Source of the DNA: Vespula vulgaris | Taxonomy: Eukaryota; Arthropoda; Insecta; Hymenoptera; Vespidae | Direction: 5' to 3' | Assembly: GCF_905475345.1 (NCBI RefSeq) | Contig: NC_066588.1 | Coordinates: forward strand, 2,491,001 to 2,555,000 | Length of the DNA: 64,000 bases | Shown here: piece by piece, positions 52,234-63,977 of the stretch | Layout of the letters: each line of letters starts with the position of its first letter | Position numbering within the stretch: position 1 is the stretch's first letter | Made by a program: the position numbers and the translations under genes | Notes under the pieces: model-generated | Seen by the model: the letters and a program-made list of their open reading frames with translations, nothing else | What the model was told of the DNA's origin: nothing | The model's database searches: none

Positions 52234-52644
52234 GTATGTATATCTATATATGTATCTTCTATTCACACTGTATTCTCTTTCTGTCTCTATCTCTCTCTCT
52301 CTTTGTCTCTCTCTCTCTCTGTCTGTCTGTCTGTCTCTGTCTCTCTATCTTATTCCATGTTAACCAGCAACCAGCTTTCGCTATACATATATACATGTAT
52401 ATGTATATGTGTATCTTGTATTAACATTACATTTTCTCTCTCTCTCTCTCTCTCTCTCTATTTTTGTCTCTCTATTTCTATCACATTTTACAACGAGTAA
52501 GAGAAACGAACGAATTACTTTCTATCACCTACGGTGAAGCTTTGTTGGCTGCTGTAATCGCTTCTTCCTTTCCAAAAGTAAGTTCTTTTCTTCCTTTCCC
52601 TTCCGCTCGACCGCATCCTTGAAACTAAACTGCAATAAGATATT

Positions 52645-52681
<37 letters not shown>

Positions 52682-55008
52682 ATCTTTCTCTCTCACTTTC
52701 TCTCTTTCCTTCTCTTTATTACTATTTTACTTTAATTAGTATTAAGACGAATATTTATTGATAATCGTATTGAAAAAAGGGGCCAGTTTATTATCGAGTT
52801 TATTATATTTCACGAAAAGATATCGATAGTATATTGGAGAAAACTGTGGAGACGATTAACGACAACGGCTCTCTTAATTACATCTTTCGCTTTAACTAAC
52901 TTTAAGTTAGATTTCAGACGAGAAAATCTTCATCGTCATCGTTTCTCTTTCTCTCTCTCTTTCTCTTTCTTTCTCTCTCTCTCTCTCTCTTTTTCTCTTT
53001 CTCCATCTCGACAGCATCGAAAGTCGAAACTTTCGAGCTTTCGATATTCCAAAGGTAATTTAAGCTTCGTTAACTTCGGTCCGCTTCGACGAAGTAAATA
53101 AAAACGACTTTTCGAAGTTAAACGCTTATGCTTGCGCGCGCGCGCTCGCTCGCTCGCTTTCACCCCCGCAATACGTGTGTAGTATATATGTATGTATATA
53201 CGTGTTCCTGTGATTGCTACACGTCATCGATTTATTTATTTTATTCATTCCCCTACGGTCTTATTTGATTTTCCAACTCGAACGATGGAAATAATTAATC
53301 AAGACGATACCGCGGGTTCGACGATTTTGTTTGAAAGAAAAAGAAAAAGAAATGGAAAAAGAAAAAACACAAAACGAATTAGTCGTACTGTCGAACGTTA
53401 AACGACTTCGTTAAACGTTCTCTACGTCCGCCTTCTCTTTAATTTTCTTCTCTCTCTCTCTCTCTCTTTCTTTCTTAAACTCGTTCTATCAGTATAGAAA
53501 TACCATAATAATACGGTATATAATGTTTCGATTGTTAAAGGATATAAAAGAAATATTATATAGATCGTAATATCAAAAAATAAGAGAAATAAGAAGAAAA
53601 AAGTAAAGTTGGAAAAAGTAATCGAGTTGGAAAAAGTACGATTGTCGGAGTTGCATTTTAATTATATAATTGCGCGAGTGAAAAAAAAATGGAAGGGTGG
53701 AGTGATGGTAACGAAGGGGAGTAGGTAGCGATGGGCGATGGGTGTTGGGCGTTGGGTGCAGGGGGGAGGGTGATGGAAGGGAATGACGCTCTGACTATGG
53801 CCACAAGCATGAAGGCAGCAGGAAGTCTCCACAATGTTGTGCTACTTCGGTGGGGTGACTTTAAGTACTTGAAACTTGCATCTAACTATAAACTGGAAAC
53901 TCTACGTCCGCCTTCTCTTTAATCTCCTTCTCTTTCTCTCTCTCTCTCTCTCTTTCTCTCTTTTTTTCTCTCTTAAACTTGTTCCATTAACATAGGAATA
54001 CCATAATAATATGGTATATAATGTTTCGATTGTTAAAGGATATAAGAGATATGTTTTCTATATAGATCGTAATATTCAAAAATAAGCAAGAAGAAAAAAG
54101 GAAAGTATAGAGTTCGATAGATAATTCGTTTTATCTGATATGATATAACGGATACGTAGATAAGTAAGTATCTGCACTTTCGTGGTATCAAGAAAGTCAC
54201 TCTAAATCATTCTCTAGATCCTTAAGCGTTCAACCATTCTCAAAAGTCTTTGAAGGTATGGTTCCAAGGGTAGTGATCTTGTGCGATCTTCCTAGGAAAA
54301 CTTTCAACTACCGAAGAGAAGTTTTGCTCGCGTTCGTTCACTCTTTCTCTGTCACAGCTCGAATTCTTCTACGTTAAAAGAATAAAAGATAAAGGGATGG
54401 AGATAGATAGAGATAGAGATAGAAATAGATAGATAGATAGAAAGAGATAGAAAACAAAGGAAGAAATTCGCAGAGAGAAAGTAATGAAGAGAAAGAGAGA
54501 GAGAGATGAGACGAGCGTAGAACTGAAACTGTAAAGACGATCGAGTTTTGAGTTTAATTTTAAAGAGATGTTGAAGGGGGTGTACGGATTTGATAGAAAG
54601 AAAAGGAAGGAAAGAAGGAAGGAAAGAAGGAAGGAAGGAAGGAAGGGTAAGAGAATATATAGAATATAGAACACCAAGAGGGAAAGAGAGAGAGCTGGGC
54701 TTTATCTACGAGAAATTACTGTGGCCTTAAAGCGATGGAGGGTAGAGAATCCTTGGCTGAATGGAGACTTTAGTCGTACAGAGATCCACCTCTCTAGGAA
54801 AAGGTTAGCCTCTCGTAGTCGTCGTTCTTTCACGGGGCGAAGATAGAGCACCGTTAATTAGATTTCTCGTTGAAAATCCAAAAGAGGCGGAGGACACAGG
54901 CTAGCCTTCTCTTCGCGTATAAGCTCATAGCCGGAAGTTACTTTTACCTTTTACTCTTTCTATCTTTCTATCTCTCTATAAGAGGAACAAAATAAGAAAA
55001 AGAGGAAA

Positions 55009-55060
<52 letters not shown>

Positions 55061-56249
55061 ATATGTATGTATGTACGTATGTATATATATATATATCTTG
55101 TTCTCTCTTGCTTCCTCATTTTTTTTATTTCTTCTATTTCTTTTTCTTATTCTATTTCATCTTTTTTCTTCTTTTTTTATTTTTAAATCGTGTTCGAAGC
55201 TTTATTTATTTTGATACTAAGAAAAAGAATCAAGGAGAAGTCTTTGACAATGAAAGTCTTCGAAGTCGTCGAGTGACGATCGATGTCGAGCTTATGAAAG
55301 AACGTTGATTCCGTTTGGAGGACTAGTGATAAAAGAAATGTAATTTACGAGACGATAAGAGGGTATAGGCTTGTGAGGGTGCAGAGGTTGTAGGGGATGA
55401 GTTAGACTGAGCATGAACCGACTACTTTCTCTTAATGACGAAATGAGAAAGAGAGAGAGAGAAAGAGAGAAAAAGAGACAGAGAGGAAAAGAGTACCCTT
55501 ATCCTCTTCCCTCTCCATTTCCCCATCACGACTCGTAAATTACGTTGGGCGACTTTCAAAGAGAGATTTAACATTATCCGTAGGTATCGGCTTTCGTTAA
55601 GAGAGACAACAACGTGAGAAATAAATCTCATAAAACCTTAACGTACTGTCATTAGATATCTTTCTCTATGTATTAAACATTTTCTACTTTATACTAGAGA
55701 AAATCGCATATATAAAACATATATAATTTGTACTGAATATAAAATATATGTATATTTATATAATCTAATACGTATGTTTGAGATACGAAGAAATAAAAAG
55801 AAAAATTAAAAGAAAAAAAGAAGAAAAAAAAAGAGAAAAGAAAAAATACACGAAAAATACATCAAGTTCGCTATTTGCATGAACGACGATCGTCGAATAA
55901 TTATTTTTAAATTAGAACGATAGAGGATTTAGAAATGAGAATAAGAGAGTCGAATCACTCGAAATGAAAGTTTTATCGTTTGCCCGTTCGTTTATAGACT
56001 TTGCTCTTCTTTTTCTACTTCTTCTTCTTCTTCGGCGGTTTCGAGGGCATCTTCTTCTTCTATCTTTTTTGTCTCTTTATCTTTTGTTTTTTTTCCTTTT
56101 CTCTTTCCTTTTCTTTTCTTTTTTTACTTTCTCACATAACGTGGCGCAAAGTATCGCGAGGAACGTGTACCTAGCTACTCACGCTCTCGCCTACTCAAAA
56201 ACTTTCATCGTGAAATTTCAATGAAACGTCACGCTCGCACTACCGTCTT

Positions 56250-56302
<53 letters not shown>

Positions 56303-56738
56303 ATCTTTCAAGCATTTTTTTACTCCTCCTCTCTCCCCTTTAGCTTTTTGTTCTTTTTTCTTTTTTTTTTCCTTCGAGTTTAGAAAACTCGCTTTCGGGA
56401 GGATTACCAAGTCGGAAGGAAGAGATCGTCGTTGTCGTCGTCGTCGTGGTCGTTGTCGTTGTCGTCGTCGTCGTCGTCTTCTTCTTCTTCTTCTTCTTTT
56501 TCTTCTTTTACTTTTTCCTCTTCTTCTTCTTCCTTTTCGTTTTTATCTCTCTGTCGTCGTCGTTACGAGGGATAAAAAGAAGATTACGACGAATCTCGTT
56601 TGAATAACAAAAGAGAAAAAGAGAGAGAGAGAGAGGAGAGAGAAAGAGAGAGAGAGAGATATCGGATCGTGTGGTAAAAGAAGAAAGGAAAAAATCTGTC
56701 TACGTGAGCAAAAGAAAGAGAAAAAGAAATGAGAGAGG

Positions 56739-56776
<38 letters not shown>

Positions 56777-56913
56777 AGAACTTGAAAATCGTAGAAATTG
56801 GAAGAATCACGACGCAGCGGTTTTTTTTAAAATGGAGAACAGAAGACTCCTCGTTTCGAAGGATCACTGAACGAAAGAACAATTCAAGGATAGATCGTTC
56901 GATCGATCTTTAT

Positions 56914-56971
<58 letters not shown>

Positions 56972-58850
56972 TGCTTTTATTCTCTTCTCTCTTTTTTTTT
57001 CTTTCTCATCTCTCTTCTCTCTCCTTCTTTCTTTTTTCTCTTCTCTTTCTTTCCATAGCTTGCTACGCGAAATCTCACACGTTTATCATCCCGAATGGCG
57101 GCCTGTTAGAATGAGTTAGAGGCGAGGCTACAACGTGGCTTGACCCAACATCTCTTCTCTTCGCGTTACGTGGAAAGCCTTTTGCTTCTCGAGTCTCGAT
57201 GCATCGTAATTCATAACTTTATCGAACGTTCCCGGCGTTGCACCGGTACACCACCATGCTCCTCCGGGCGGCATTTAAATCACGCGCCCCGTTAGTCGAC
57301 GATACCGTTGTTGCATCAAGAATGTCGTCGTCTTTTCGTATTAATTCGGATTTTTGTTTGTTTTTGTTTCCTTTTTCTTTTCTTTTTTACTTTCTCTTTT
57401 TTCTTTTCCTTTTGTTTTTATCGAATAGATATTTCCATTTCGTTCTATATATGTATGTATGTATATATTTTATATATTTATATATGTATTCTCTTTTTTT
57501 TTTTTTATTAACTCATCAAGAATTGCAATCAATCATTGCAGATGTATCAACATATATATTTATTTTATATCCCTACGAATTGTACGATATTTCGATTCGA
57601 TCGTTCATTAAAAAAAAAAGAAAAAAGAGAAAAAAAAGAAAAAAGGGGAATGAAAAGAAGAAAAAAAGGAACACAAATTCTATTTCACAAATCGTATCTT
57701 TTAAGAACCGTCTTTAATCTAGTTAAACTCTTCAATAGAAGAAAAGTTCTCTTCTTTAGGATAGGGCAAAAGAGAAGAGAAGAGAAGAGAAAAGAAGAGA
57801 AGAGAAGAAAAGAAAGAAAGGATAAAAAGAAAATTCCAACATAGAAAATTCAAGAGATCGTTGAACGTATCGTGTCGAGTAATCTATATGTTGTCATTGT
57901 CGTAGCTACGACGATCGTTGTCGACCATTTCGGTTCGAAAGAATATCGATAGAAAAGTGTAGCTATTAATTGCTTCCGAGACTTTAATAACACGACGGTC
58001 GGATTAGTACTCGAAGCGATAACATGGAAACGATGATGATTTAACGTTTATTAGTTTCGATGGGTTATTCTTGCGGAACAATAAAGTATTACATATATAC
58101 CTACCTCTATTTACCTACCTACCGATATCGTACAATCGTTAGAAAATTATAAAAGAAACTTTGAAAAGTAGGTAATAACGATAAGTGATATGAAAAATTG
58201 TCGTGCTTACACACACACACACATCTACATATAATATATACGTCAGATTGAAAAATGTGATAAGAAGGCGGGTGATCATGATGATCGATGATACGTTGAA
58301 TTAAACGATAAGGGTGTATACTTATGTACGTGTATATGTAAATATAAAGATTTTATTACTATCGCACTGATTTAATTTGCGAGACATATTGAGAGCACGT
58401 AACTAGTAGCCTCGGCTAGTTCGATCGAAGAGATCGAGAAGACAAGACAAACAGGAAGCAGAGGGTACCATCATCTTCTCGGGAGCGAATTATCTAGCTA
58501 GTTCGATGGACCCGTCTGTCAACGTTACACTAGTGATCGTTACGAAGCGATAAAAGTTTTCTTGGTAAAAGAAGAGAGATAGATAGATAGAGAAAAAGAG
58601 AGAGAAAGTGTCTATAGTTGTCTATATGTGTCTATGTGTGTGTATACCTATACACCATTCAAACGTTCTCCTTAATGCCATACTAACATCGGACTGCGAG
58701 AAAATGAAATGTTCTTCTCTCCTTCACGAAGATGTTCTCTCTTTTTCTTTTTTTTTATATTTTCTTTTTTACTCTTTTTTCTTTTTTTTTTAACTTTTAT
58801 CCTCTTTCGTAGAAAGAGAACGACGTCGGTGAAGTTGAGAAAATCCACTT

Positions 58851-58908
<58 letters not shown>

Positions 58909-60807
58909 CTCTTTCTCACAGCCCAAGTTTTTCTTTCACGATATATTCTTCGCTAAAGTCTCGCGAGGCTCGATCAACTCGACGATGAAGAAAAAGGATC
59001 GGAAAATTTTGGCTTCCCTGTTGGCTCGAATTATCCCGTAGGATACCTTCGACTCGTGAGAAGAATATAGTTAGATGATGAAATGAAAAGAAGCAAAAGA
59101 AAAAGAAGAAGAAAAAATAGAAAGAGAGAAGAGGCTAGTTACGAAAGATTTTCGACAAAAGGCTCGTTGAAAAATTCGATGAGTTTTCCAGTTCTTCCTC
59201 TAAGTGGCCAGATCTCCCTTACCTCCCCTCCATTCCGTTTCTATACCCCTCGATGAAAACTTTGTCCTTGAAGTTTTCTCACGGTCCATTGATTGCCATT
59301 CGTAGTATAGCATCTCCTATCTCTTCCTCTCTCGCACGTATGTACGAACGGGGAAGTAAAGACCGTTCGCGTCCCATTGTTTGTTCCTTTTGATTGATCC
59401 TTAATTAACTACTTTAGAGTTAACAATCTTTACCGCTTGGCGTCGCTAACTTTAATTAATTTTTCTTTTCTTTCCTTTTCTATTCTCTTTTTCCTTTTTT
59501 CTTTCTGTTTTTTTTCAATTTCTTTCCTTTCTTCTGTTTTCCTTTATTTTTCTTTTTTTATGCTTCTTCTTCTTCTTTTCCCCGTCGCCCTTCGAGATTA
59601 TAATTCTATTCGACTGTAATTATCGACTATTAATTGACTATTCATTATCTAGTTCTCTCTCTCTCTCTCTATCTCTCTCTTTCTCTCTTTCTCTCTGTCG
59701 CTATCTCCCTCGCTCGTTTTTAAATTTAAAGATTTGGTTTATAGAAAAACAGAAAAATATAAAAAAAGAAAGGAAGCATCGTTGCCAAGGGATTATTTTC
59801 AAAGTCCGAACGGTGAGTTCCACTTTCCGGAACGACACGATCGACCCCAATTCGTTGGATTTATTTTTTTCTTCTTTTTTTTTATTTTTCGAACGATTAT
59901 GTCCAACGATGCGATATCACGCTGCTACTAATCGTGTATTAACCCGCGAAGATTAAAGCGAGCGTTTGCAATGAATGTACGCTATCGGATCGATTTTGGA
60001 ACTAGGACTCGATTAATACACATACATTTTATATATATATATATACATACATATATATATATATATACACACACATATACAGAGTAATATAGACAGACAT
60101 ATACATATACATATGTGTATGACAAAGTGGACAAGTATTTTTCACGTTAAAAATTTAATTCATTATATTATATATATATATGTATATATTATATGTATTA
60201 TATATATACACATGTGTGTATACATATATATACGCGTGCTCGTTTGCGTGCACGTGTGTGTAGTCGTTAAAACGTTGATATCTTTGCCTTTGTGATAACG
60301 CGTGTACAATACCGAATAGATTTACCCTGGAAAATTGAAAATGTTTTCACGGTGGTTTACACCAATCGGAAAAGTCATCCCTTGCGTCTGTCTATTTTCT
60401 CTCTCTCTCTATTTCTATTTCTATTTCTCTCTCTCTCTCTCTTGAAATTCGACACTCGAGAAACAGTCACGCGATATCGGACTGCGCTACGATCCGAAAC
60501 CATATCTACTCGTTGTTAGTCGATTAGTTTGTTTTACCTCAATATGGCTATTTCATACTAATTTTCATCGTATACGCTTCGTGCTCGTTCATCCTTTTGT
60601 TCATTCGTTTGTTCGTTCGTTCGTTCGAATATCTCGTGAATTAGTTCGAAAGCCATACGATCAAATTTATGAAATTTTTACCGATGGTATTTCGTTCCCC
60701 AATCACCTGCCTTTTCTCCCTCATACCCAGCCCAACCCCATCCCTTGAAAAATATTGTCGTCGACAAAATACAATACATATAGCTGAAAAATTTTCCACG
60801 TTGTTTT

Positions 60808-60848
<41 letters not shown>

Positions 60849-61464
60849 AAAAAAGGAAAAAATGGAAAGAAAGGAAAAAACAAAAAACTTGTATTCCGTT
60901 TTGTCGTATTTCCAATTCAATGGACGGCTATTTCAATGCTAATTGACGATATTATATTTTTTCGCGATATCCTACGATGTTATGATACGAGCCGGATTTT
61001 CTCCTATAAATGCAAAATTTTCATAAAAATACTACGGAAACGATCCCTTTTAGCGTCTTATCGTCGATTTCTATTTTCATTGGGCAAGAGAGAAAGAGAG
61101 GAACAGAGTGAGATAGATAGATAGAGAAAGAGAGAGAGAGAGAGATATAGAGAGATAGAGAGATTATTGGTACGAGTCATCGTGTCATTCTCTGCATTCA
61201 AATGCTTCCTATTTAACTCTCGTCTCGCCTCCTCCTCCTCCTCCGCCTCCTCTTTCTCCTCCTGCCCCCCGAACTCACCCTGCCCCCTCTTATTCGACGA
61301 TTATTCGTATCCGCTAACAGGATTAAAATGTTAATCGCCTTATGAAATTTCACGTTGCATAAGTCTAACTAGGATTTATGGTCCACGGTACTCTGAAACG
61401 TCTTTCTGAATAACATCGAATTAACGACATACAAATACGAACAATGTATATATATATACTAACG

Positions 61465-61501
<37 letters not shown>

Positions 61502-63977
61502 TGTTATCTCTGTAAACTTGAGATTATAGATAAGTACTTGAGTATTAACAAAATTGATGTAATTGAATTTTAATAAAAAAAAAAAAATTGATGCCGAATT
61601 TTATTATTTAACAAGTAAAATAGAATAAGTTCCTCTCTTTCTTTCTCTTTCTTTTTCTTTATTCGAGAAAACCTTCTTCATTCGTGTTTTTGTCCTTAAA
61701 ATTCGCTTTCTACTTGAAGCTCGGCTTTTAGAGAACGGTAAAAAGTTCAATATCGAGCTCGAAAACCTTAGTGAAGTGAATCCTAAAGGATGTTCGCGCA
61801 CGTGCACGTGCACCACCATCACCAGCGACTTTTACCGTGATCGCGAAGTAAACCCCACGATGTTGCATTGACTTTCGAGTAGAGAAACGAGAAACGAGAA
61901 ACGAGAAGGAGAAAGAGAATCTAAGTTCTCTCCTTCTCCCCTTTCCCTTCTCGATCTTTCCTTCGCCCTAACTCTTCTATCTCTCATCCCTCATCCCCTC
62001 ATTGGAAAAAAGGGAACGACGACGAGGTCGACTAAGAGTAACTTTTTGACTTGGTTTAAACTTTTTCGCGCATTTGAGAATTGTTTGGACGAAGACGCTT
62101 TTTATCAATTGTATTGAAATCTAACGAAATCAATGGATAACTATTGAATCGTTAAAACGAAAAACTATATGATCTAAGAAAAGTAAATGATAGTTAGTGA
62201 AATTATAAAAAATGAACGTAAGTGATATTAACGTTCTTCGAAATTTTTAAAACGAAATGTTAGAGAAATTTTTTCTCCTTTTCTTTTTTTTTATATCTTT
62301 TTATTTCGTTTTAGTTTTTCAATTCTTGTTTTTTCTTTTTTTTTATTTTGTTTCATGTTCTCCCTGAGAAAAGCAGCAAGTTCGCATTCGTTTCTTTAAT
62401 TATTTTTTCTTGAATTGATCTTTCTTTTTTCTTCTTCTTCTTCTTTTATATATATATATTTTTTGTAATTTTTACAGGATCCTGCCAGAATGCAGAACCA
62501 CGGGGATCCTTTGGGAGCAAAAGTATCGCAAGGAGGATGGATCTTCTACGGGACACCGAACGTCTCGACGAACGACGATTCAAGTAACTATGTAATGGAT
62601 TATTGTTATAGTCATGTTCGCGACTGGTAAGATCTCTCGATCAACCTATATCGAATATATACGAACAATTTTTTTCTTTCTTTTTTTTCTGTCGACGATC
62701 AATCGAACATCGATCTTTTGAAAATTGTATTCATCGATTATTTTCTTCATCGATAACTTTTCTTAGCTTTCAAATCGACTCTCTCTTTCTCTTTCTTCTG
62801 ACTACGATAATTCGTCGAAGAAAATTATTCGCGAGAAAGTTCGTTCTAAGTTATTTCAGTTCGGTTAAGACATTTTAGTTTCGTAAGCTCCGCAACTTTA
62901 TACTTCGATCGATACTACGAGAGCAGCTTTGTTTGAAAAAGATAAACAAATAAGGAACATGATCGCGTGATAAGAGACAAAGTCGATGGCCTTCGAGCGC
63001 GAATATCGTCGAAGGACTATTAAACGAATTTTTCCACCGTCTTTCGCGTTTTAAAGTGTATTTCATGATTGATTGCATCATTGAAAGATATTAGAAAAGC
63101 CGTAAATTCGTTTGTAAAAGTTTAATAGAACTTTCTTCTGGTCCGTTTAAAGTATTCCGAGGATCATTAGGAATCGTCATAAATATCGAAAAGATCATTC
63201 GATCTTGTTGTCGCGTAAAAACACCCCTTCGAATATTTTCTTGTTAAAGCGAAGAAAAATAATTGCGAGAGCTCTTGTTCGAACTTACTTTTGTAAAAAG
63301 AAAAAAGAAAAGAAGAAGAAGAAAAGTAAAAACTATTGAACGTCATCGACGACAACTACAACGACGACGACGACGACGACAACGGCGAGAGCGTTACGAC
63401 GGGGAAACGATTAAAGATAAATCTAGAAGCTAAGGGTAAGAGCATCGTTGTGAGCAGTAGAGTAGTAGACTAGGATAAAGGAAAAAGAGGAGAAGGAGGA
63501 GTAAAAGGAGTAGGGATGGTGCTGGGAAACGGGAAATAAAAGTGTCGATTTAAGCGGTGGACCGACGTTGTACGCGCTCGAGTGGAACGGCCCAGACTTT
63601 GTTGGTCGGTAAAAAAGGGGCGAGAGAGAGAAAAAATAAGAGTAAAAAAGGATAGCTAAAAAGGAGAGAGATAGTTAAACATAGAGAGAGGGAGAGAGAG
63701 AGAAAGAGAGAGAGAGAAAGAGAGAGAGAGAGGGTAAGTTGGAGGAGGAGAGAAAAACGGTAGGCTATGTTGTCCATTAGCTGGGACGTGTCTCTCGATG
63801 GGGAGAAGATGCTCGAAGAGAATACAAGGAGCTTCTCGTCCGAAAGAAAGTCGAAGGATGAGAACGAGGAGGATAAGGATGCCGTGTCTCGATCCAACGG
63901 AGAAAATAAAAACGTCGCTCTTCATCCATCGGAGGACCGTACGAGAGCTTCCTTCCTTCGACAGACACTGAATACGA
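45045..63977 (+). CDS. 5' part of an unidentified gene with a signal-peptide first exon
   Basis: Three candidate coding exons, running on beyond the window. Exon 1, 45045-45123, starts in a CGCGCCATGTG context and encodes MCDRRSFRLKRILCVLFFVN, a basic n-region plus hydrophobic core typical of a signal peptide, then GIVLPI and a strong GTGAGT donor. Exon 2 starts at 62478 (acceptor TTTTTACAG) and continues this frame as GSCQNAEPRGSFGSKSIARR to a donor at 62583 (CAA|GTAACT). Exon 3, 63781-63977 (acceptor CCATTAG, donor GTGAGT), follows in frame with WDVSLDGEKMLEENTRSFSS and an acidic, Ser-rich stretch. A competing frame starts at the ATG at 45103, uses a later exon 2 donor at 62626 and enters exon 3 in the same phase, so the N-terminus is ambiguous. 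The likely product is secreted or a membrane protein; the family cannot be named from about 120 residues. The first intron is about 17.4 kb. Confidence 0.5.
46878..46930. repeat. (TA)n microsatellite
   Basis: TA run in the long first intron, preceded by TATATC and TACC words. Confidence 0.9.
47490..47833 (+). repeat. tandem pair of diverged ~150-180 bp direct repeats
   Basis: Copy 1 (about 47490-47640) and copy 2 (about 47651-47833) share in order GAAATTAC-TTGCCG, a TTCTTC/TTTTCT segment, TAATTATTTC, ATAATTATTCGTAATTCTCT, a CGAAACA/TGAAACA word and GTAAGAAAATATCGAGCT. They differ by substitutions and indels, implying an old duplication. Confidence 0.75.
47849..47940. repeat. (ATCT/ATCC)n tetranucleotide microsatellite
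   Basis: About 90 bp of mixed CATC, CTAT and CCAT units. Confidence 0.95.
48727..48770. repeat. (GA)n microsatellite
   Basis: GA run immediately after a TGTG/TATG-rich segment. Confidence 0.95.
49217..49312. repeat. (CT)n microsatellite
   Basis: CT run with TTC, TGT and TAT interruptions. Confidence 0.9.
50801..50887 (+). repeat. 22-bp tandem repeat, four units
   Basis: Unit close to GAATAATATTTTATGTCATTTA repeated about four times with one or two changes per unit. It is a minisatellite rather than simple dinucleotide repetition. The first unit lacks one dinucleotide. Confidence 0.85.
51652..51675. repeat. (TATG)n microsatellite
   Basis: Six or so TATG units directly upstream of a candidate splice acceptor at 51680. 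Confidence 0.85.
52176..52222. repeat. (TA)n microsatellite with (TGTA)n tail
   Basis: TA run followed to about 52240 by TGTA units, then by CT-rich tracts at 52272-52350 and 52433-52460. Confidence 0.95.
53420..54085 (+). repeat. pair of ~175-bp direct repeats 480 bp apart
   Basis: Copy 1 (53420-53592) and copy 2 (53900-54085) both begin TCTACGTCCGCCTTCTCTTT, run through a CT microsatellite and CTTAAACT-GTTC, then share ATACCATAATAATA-GGTATA, TAATGTTTCGATTGTTAAAG, GATATAA and ATAGATCGTAATAT. They are much more alike than the 47.5-kb pair, so this duplication is younger. The spacer is unique and locally G-rich. Confidence 0.85.
54600..54648. repeat. (GGAA)n microsatellite
   Basis: GGAA/GAAA tetranucleotide units over about 50 bp. 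Confidence 0.9.
55010..55096. repeat. (TA)n/(TGTA)n microsatellite
   Basis: TA run then TGTA units then a second TA run. Confidence 0.9.
56250..56297. repeat. (CT)n microsatellite
   Basis: Uninterrupted CT run of nearly 50 bp. Confidence 0.95.
56424..56505. repeat. (GTC)n-(TTC)n compound trinucleotide repeat
   Basis: A run of GTC/GTT units passes directly into TTC units. The open frames are low complexity. Confidence 0.9.
56918..56970. repeat. (CATA)n-(TA)n microsatellite
   Basis: Five CATA units followed by a TA run; the pyrimidine-rich tract after it extends to about 57055. Confidence 0.9.
58855..58918. repeat. (CT)n microsatellite
   Basis: Long CT run followed by CTTT units. Confidence 0.95.
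61462..61502. repeat. (CA)n-(TA)n microsatellite
   Basis: Short CACA run followed by a TA run. Confidence 0.9.
62627..63780 (+). other. second intron of the signal-peptide gene
   Basis: Non-coding between candidate exons 2 and 3. It contains an ACGACG trinucleotide run (63355-63385) and a GA microsatellite (63680-63733) close to the exon 3 acceptor. If the earlier exon 2 donor is used the intron starts at 62584. Confidence 0.5.
63680..63733. repeat. (GA)n microsatellite
   Basis: GA run with AAAG and GGG interruptions, about 50 bp upstream of the exon 3 acceptor. Confidence 0.9.

Larger units (their letters stand above)
45124..62477 (+). other. first intron of the signal-peptide gene, microsatellite-rich (about 17.4 kb)
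   Basis: If the exon assignments are right, this whole stretch is one intron. Most open frames in it fall on CT/GA, TA, T-rich or A-rich repeats. Islands of complex, CpG-containing sequence without repeats occur near 45790-45960, 46640-46860, 49975-50130, 51680-52080, 53720-53900, 54715-54940, 57080-57330 and 58375-58560; they are candidate regulatory elements or unrecognised exons. Diverged internal duplications are listed separately. Confidence 0.45.

Noticed and set aside
53731..53922. 63-codon open frame in the spacer between direct repeats
   Set aside because: It has no splice signals that link to another exon and part of it reads into a repeat copy.
57238..57717. 159-codon open frame
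   Set aside because: Only the first ~40 codons are complex sequence; the rest is T-rich and A-rich low complexity without splice support.
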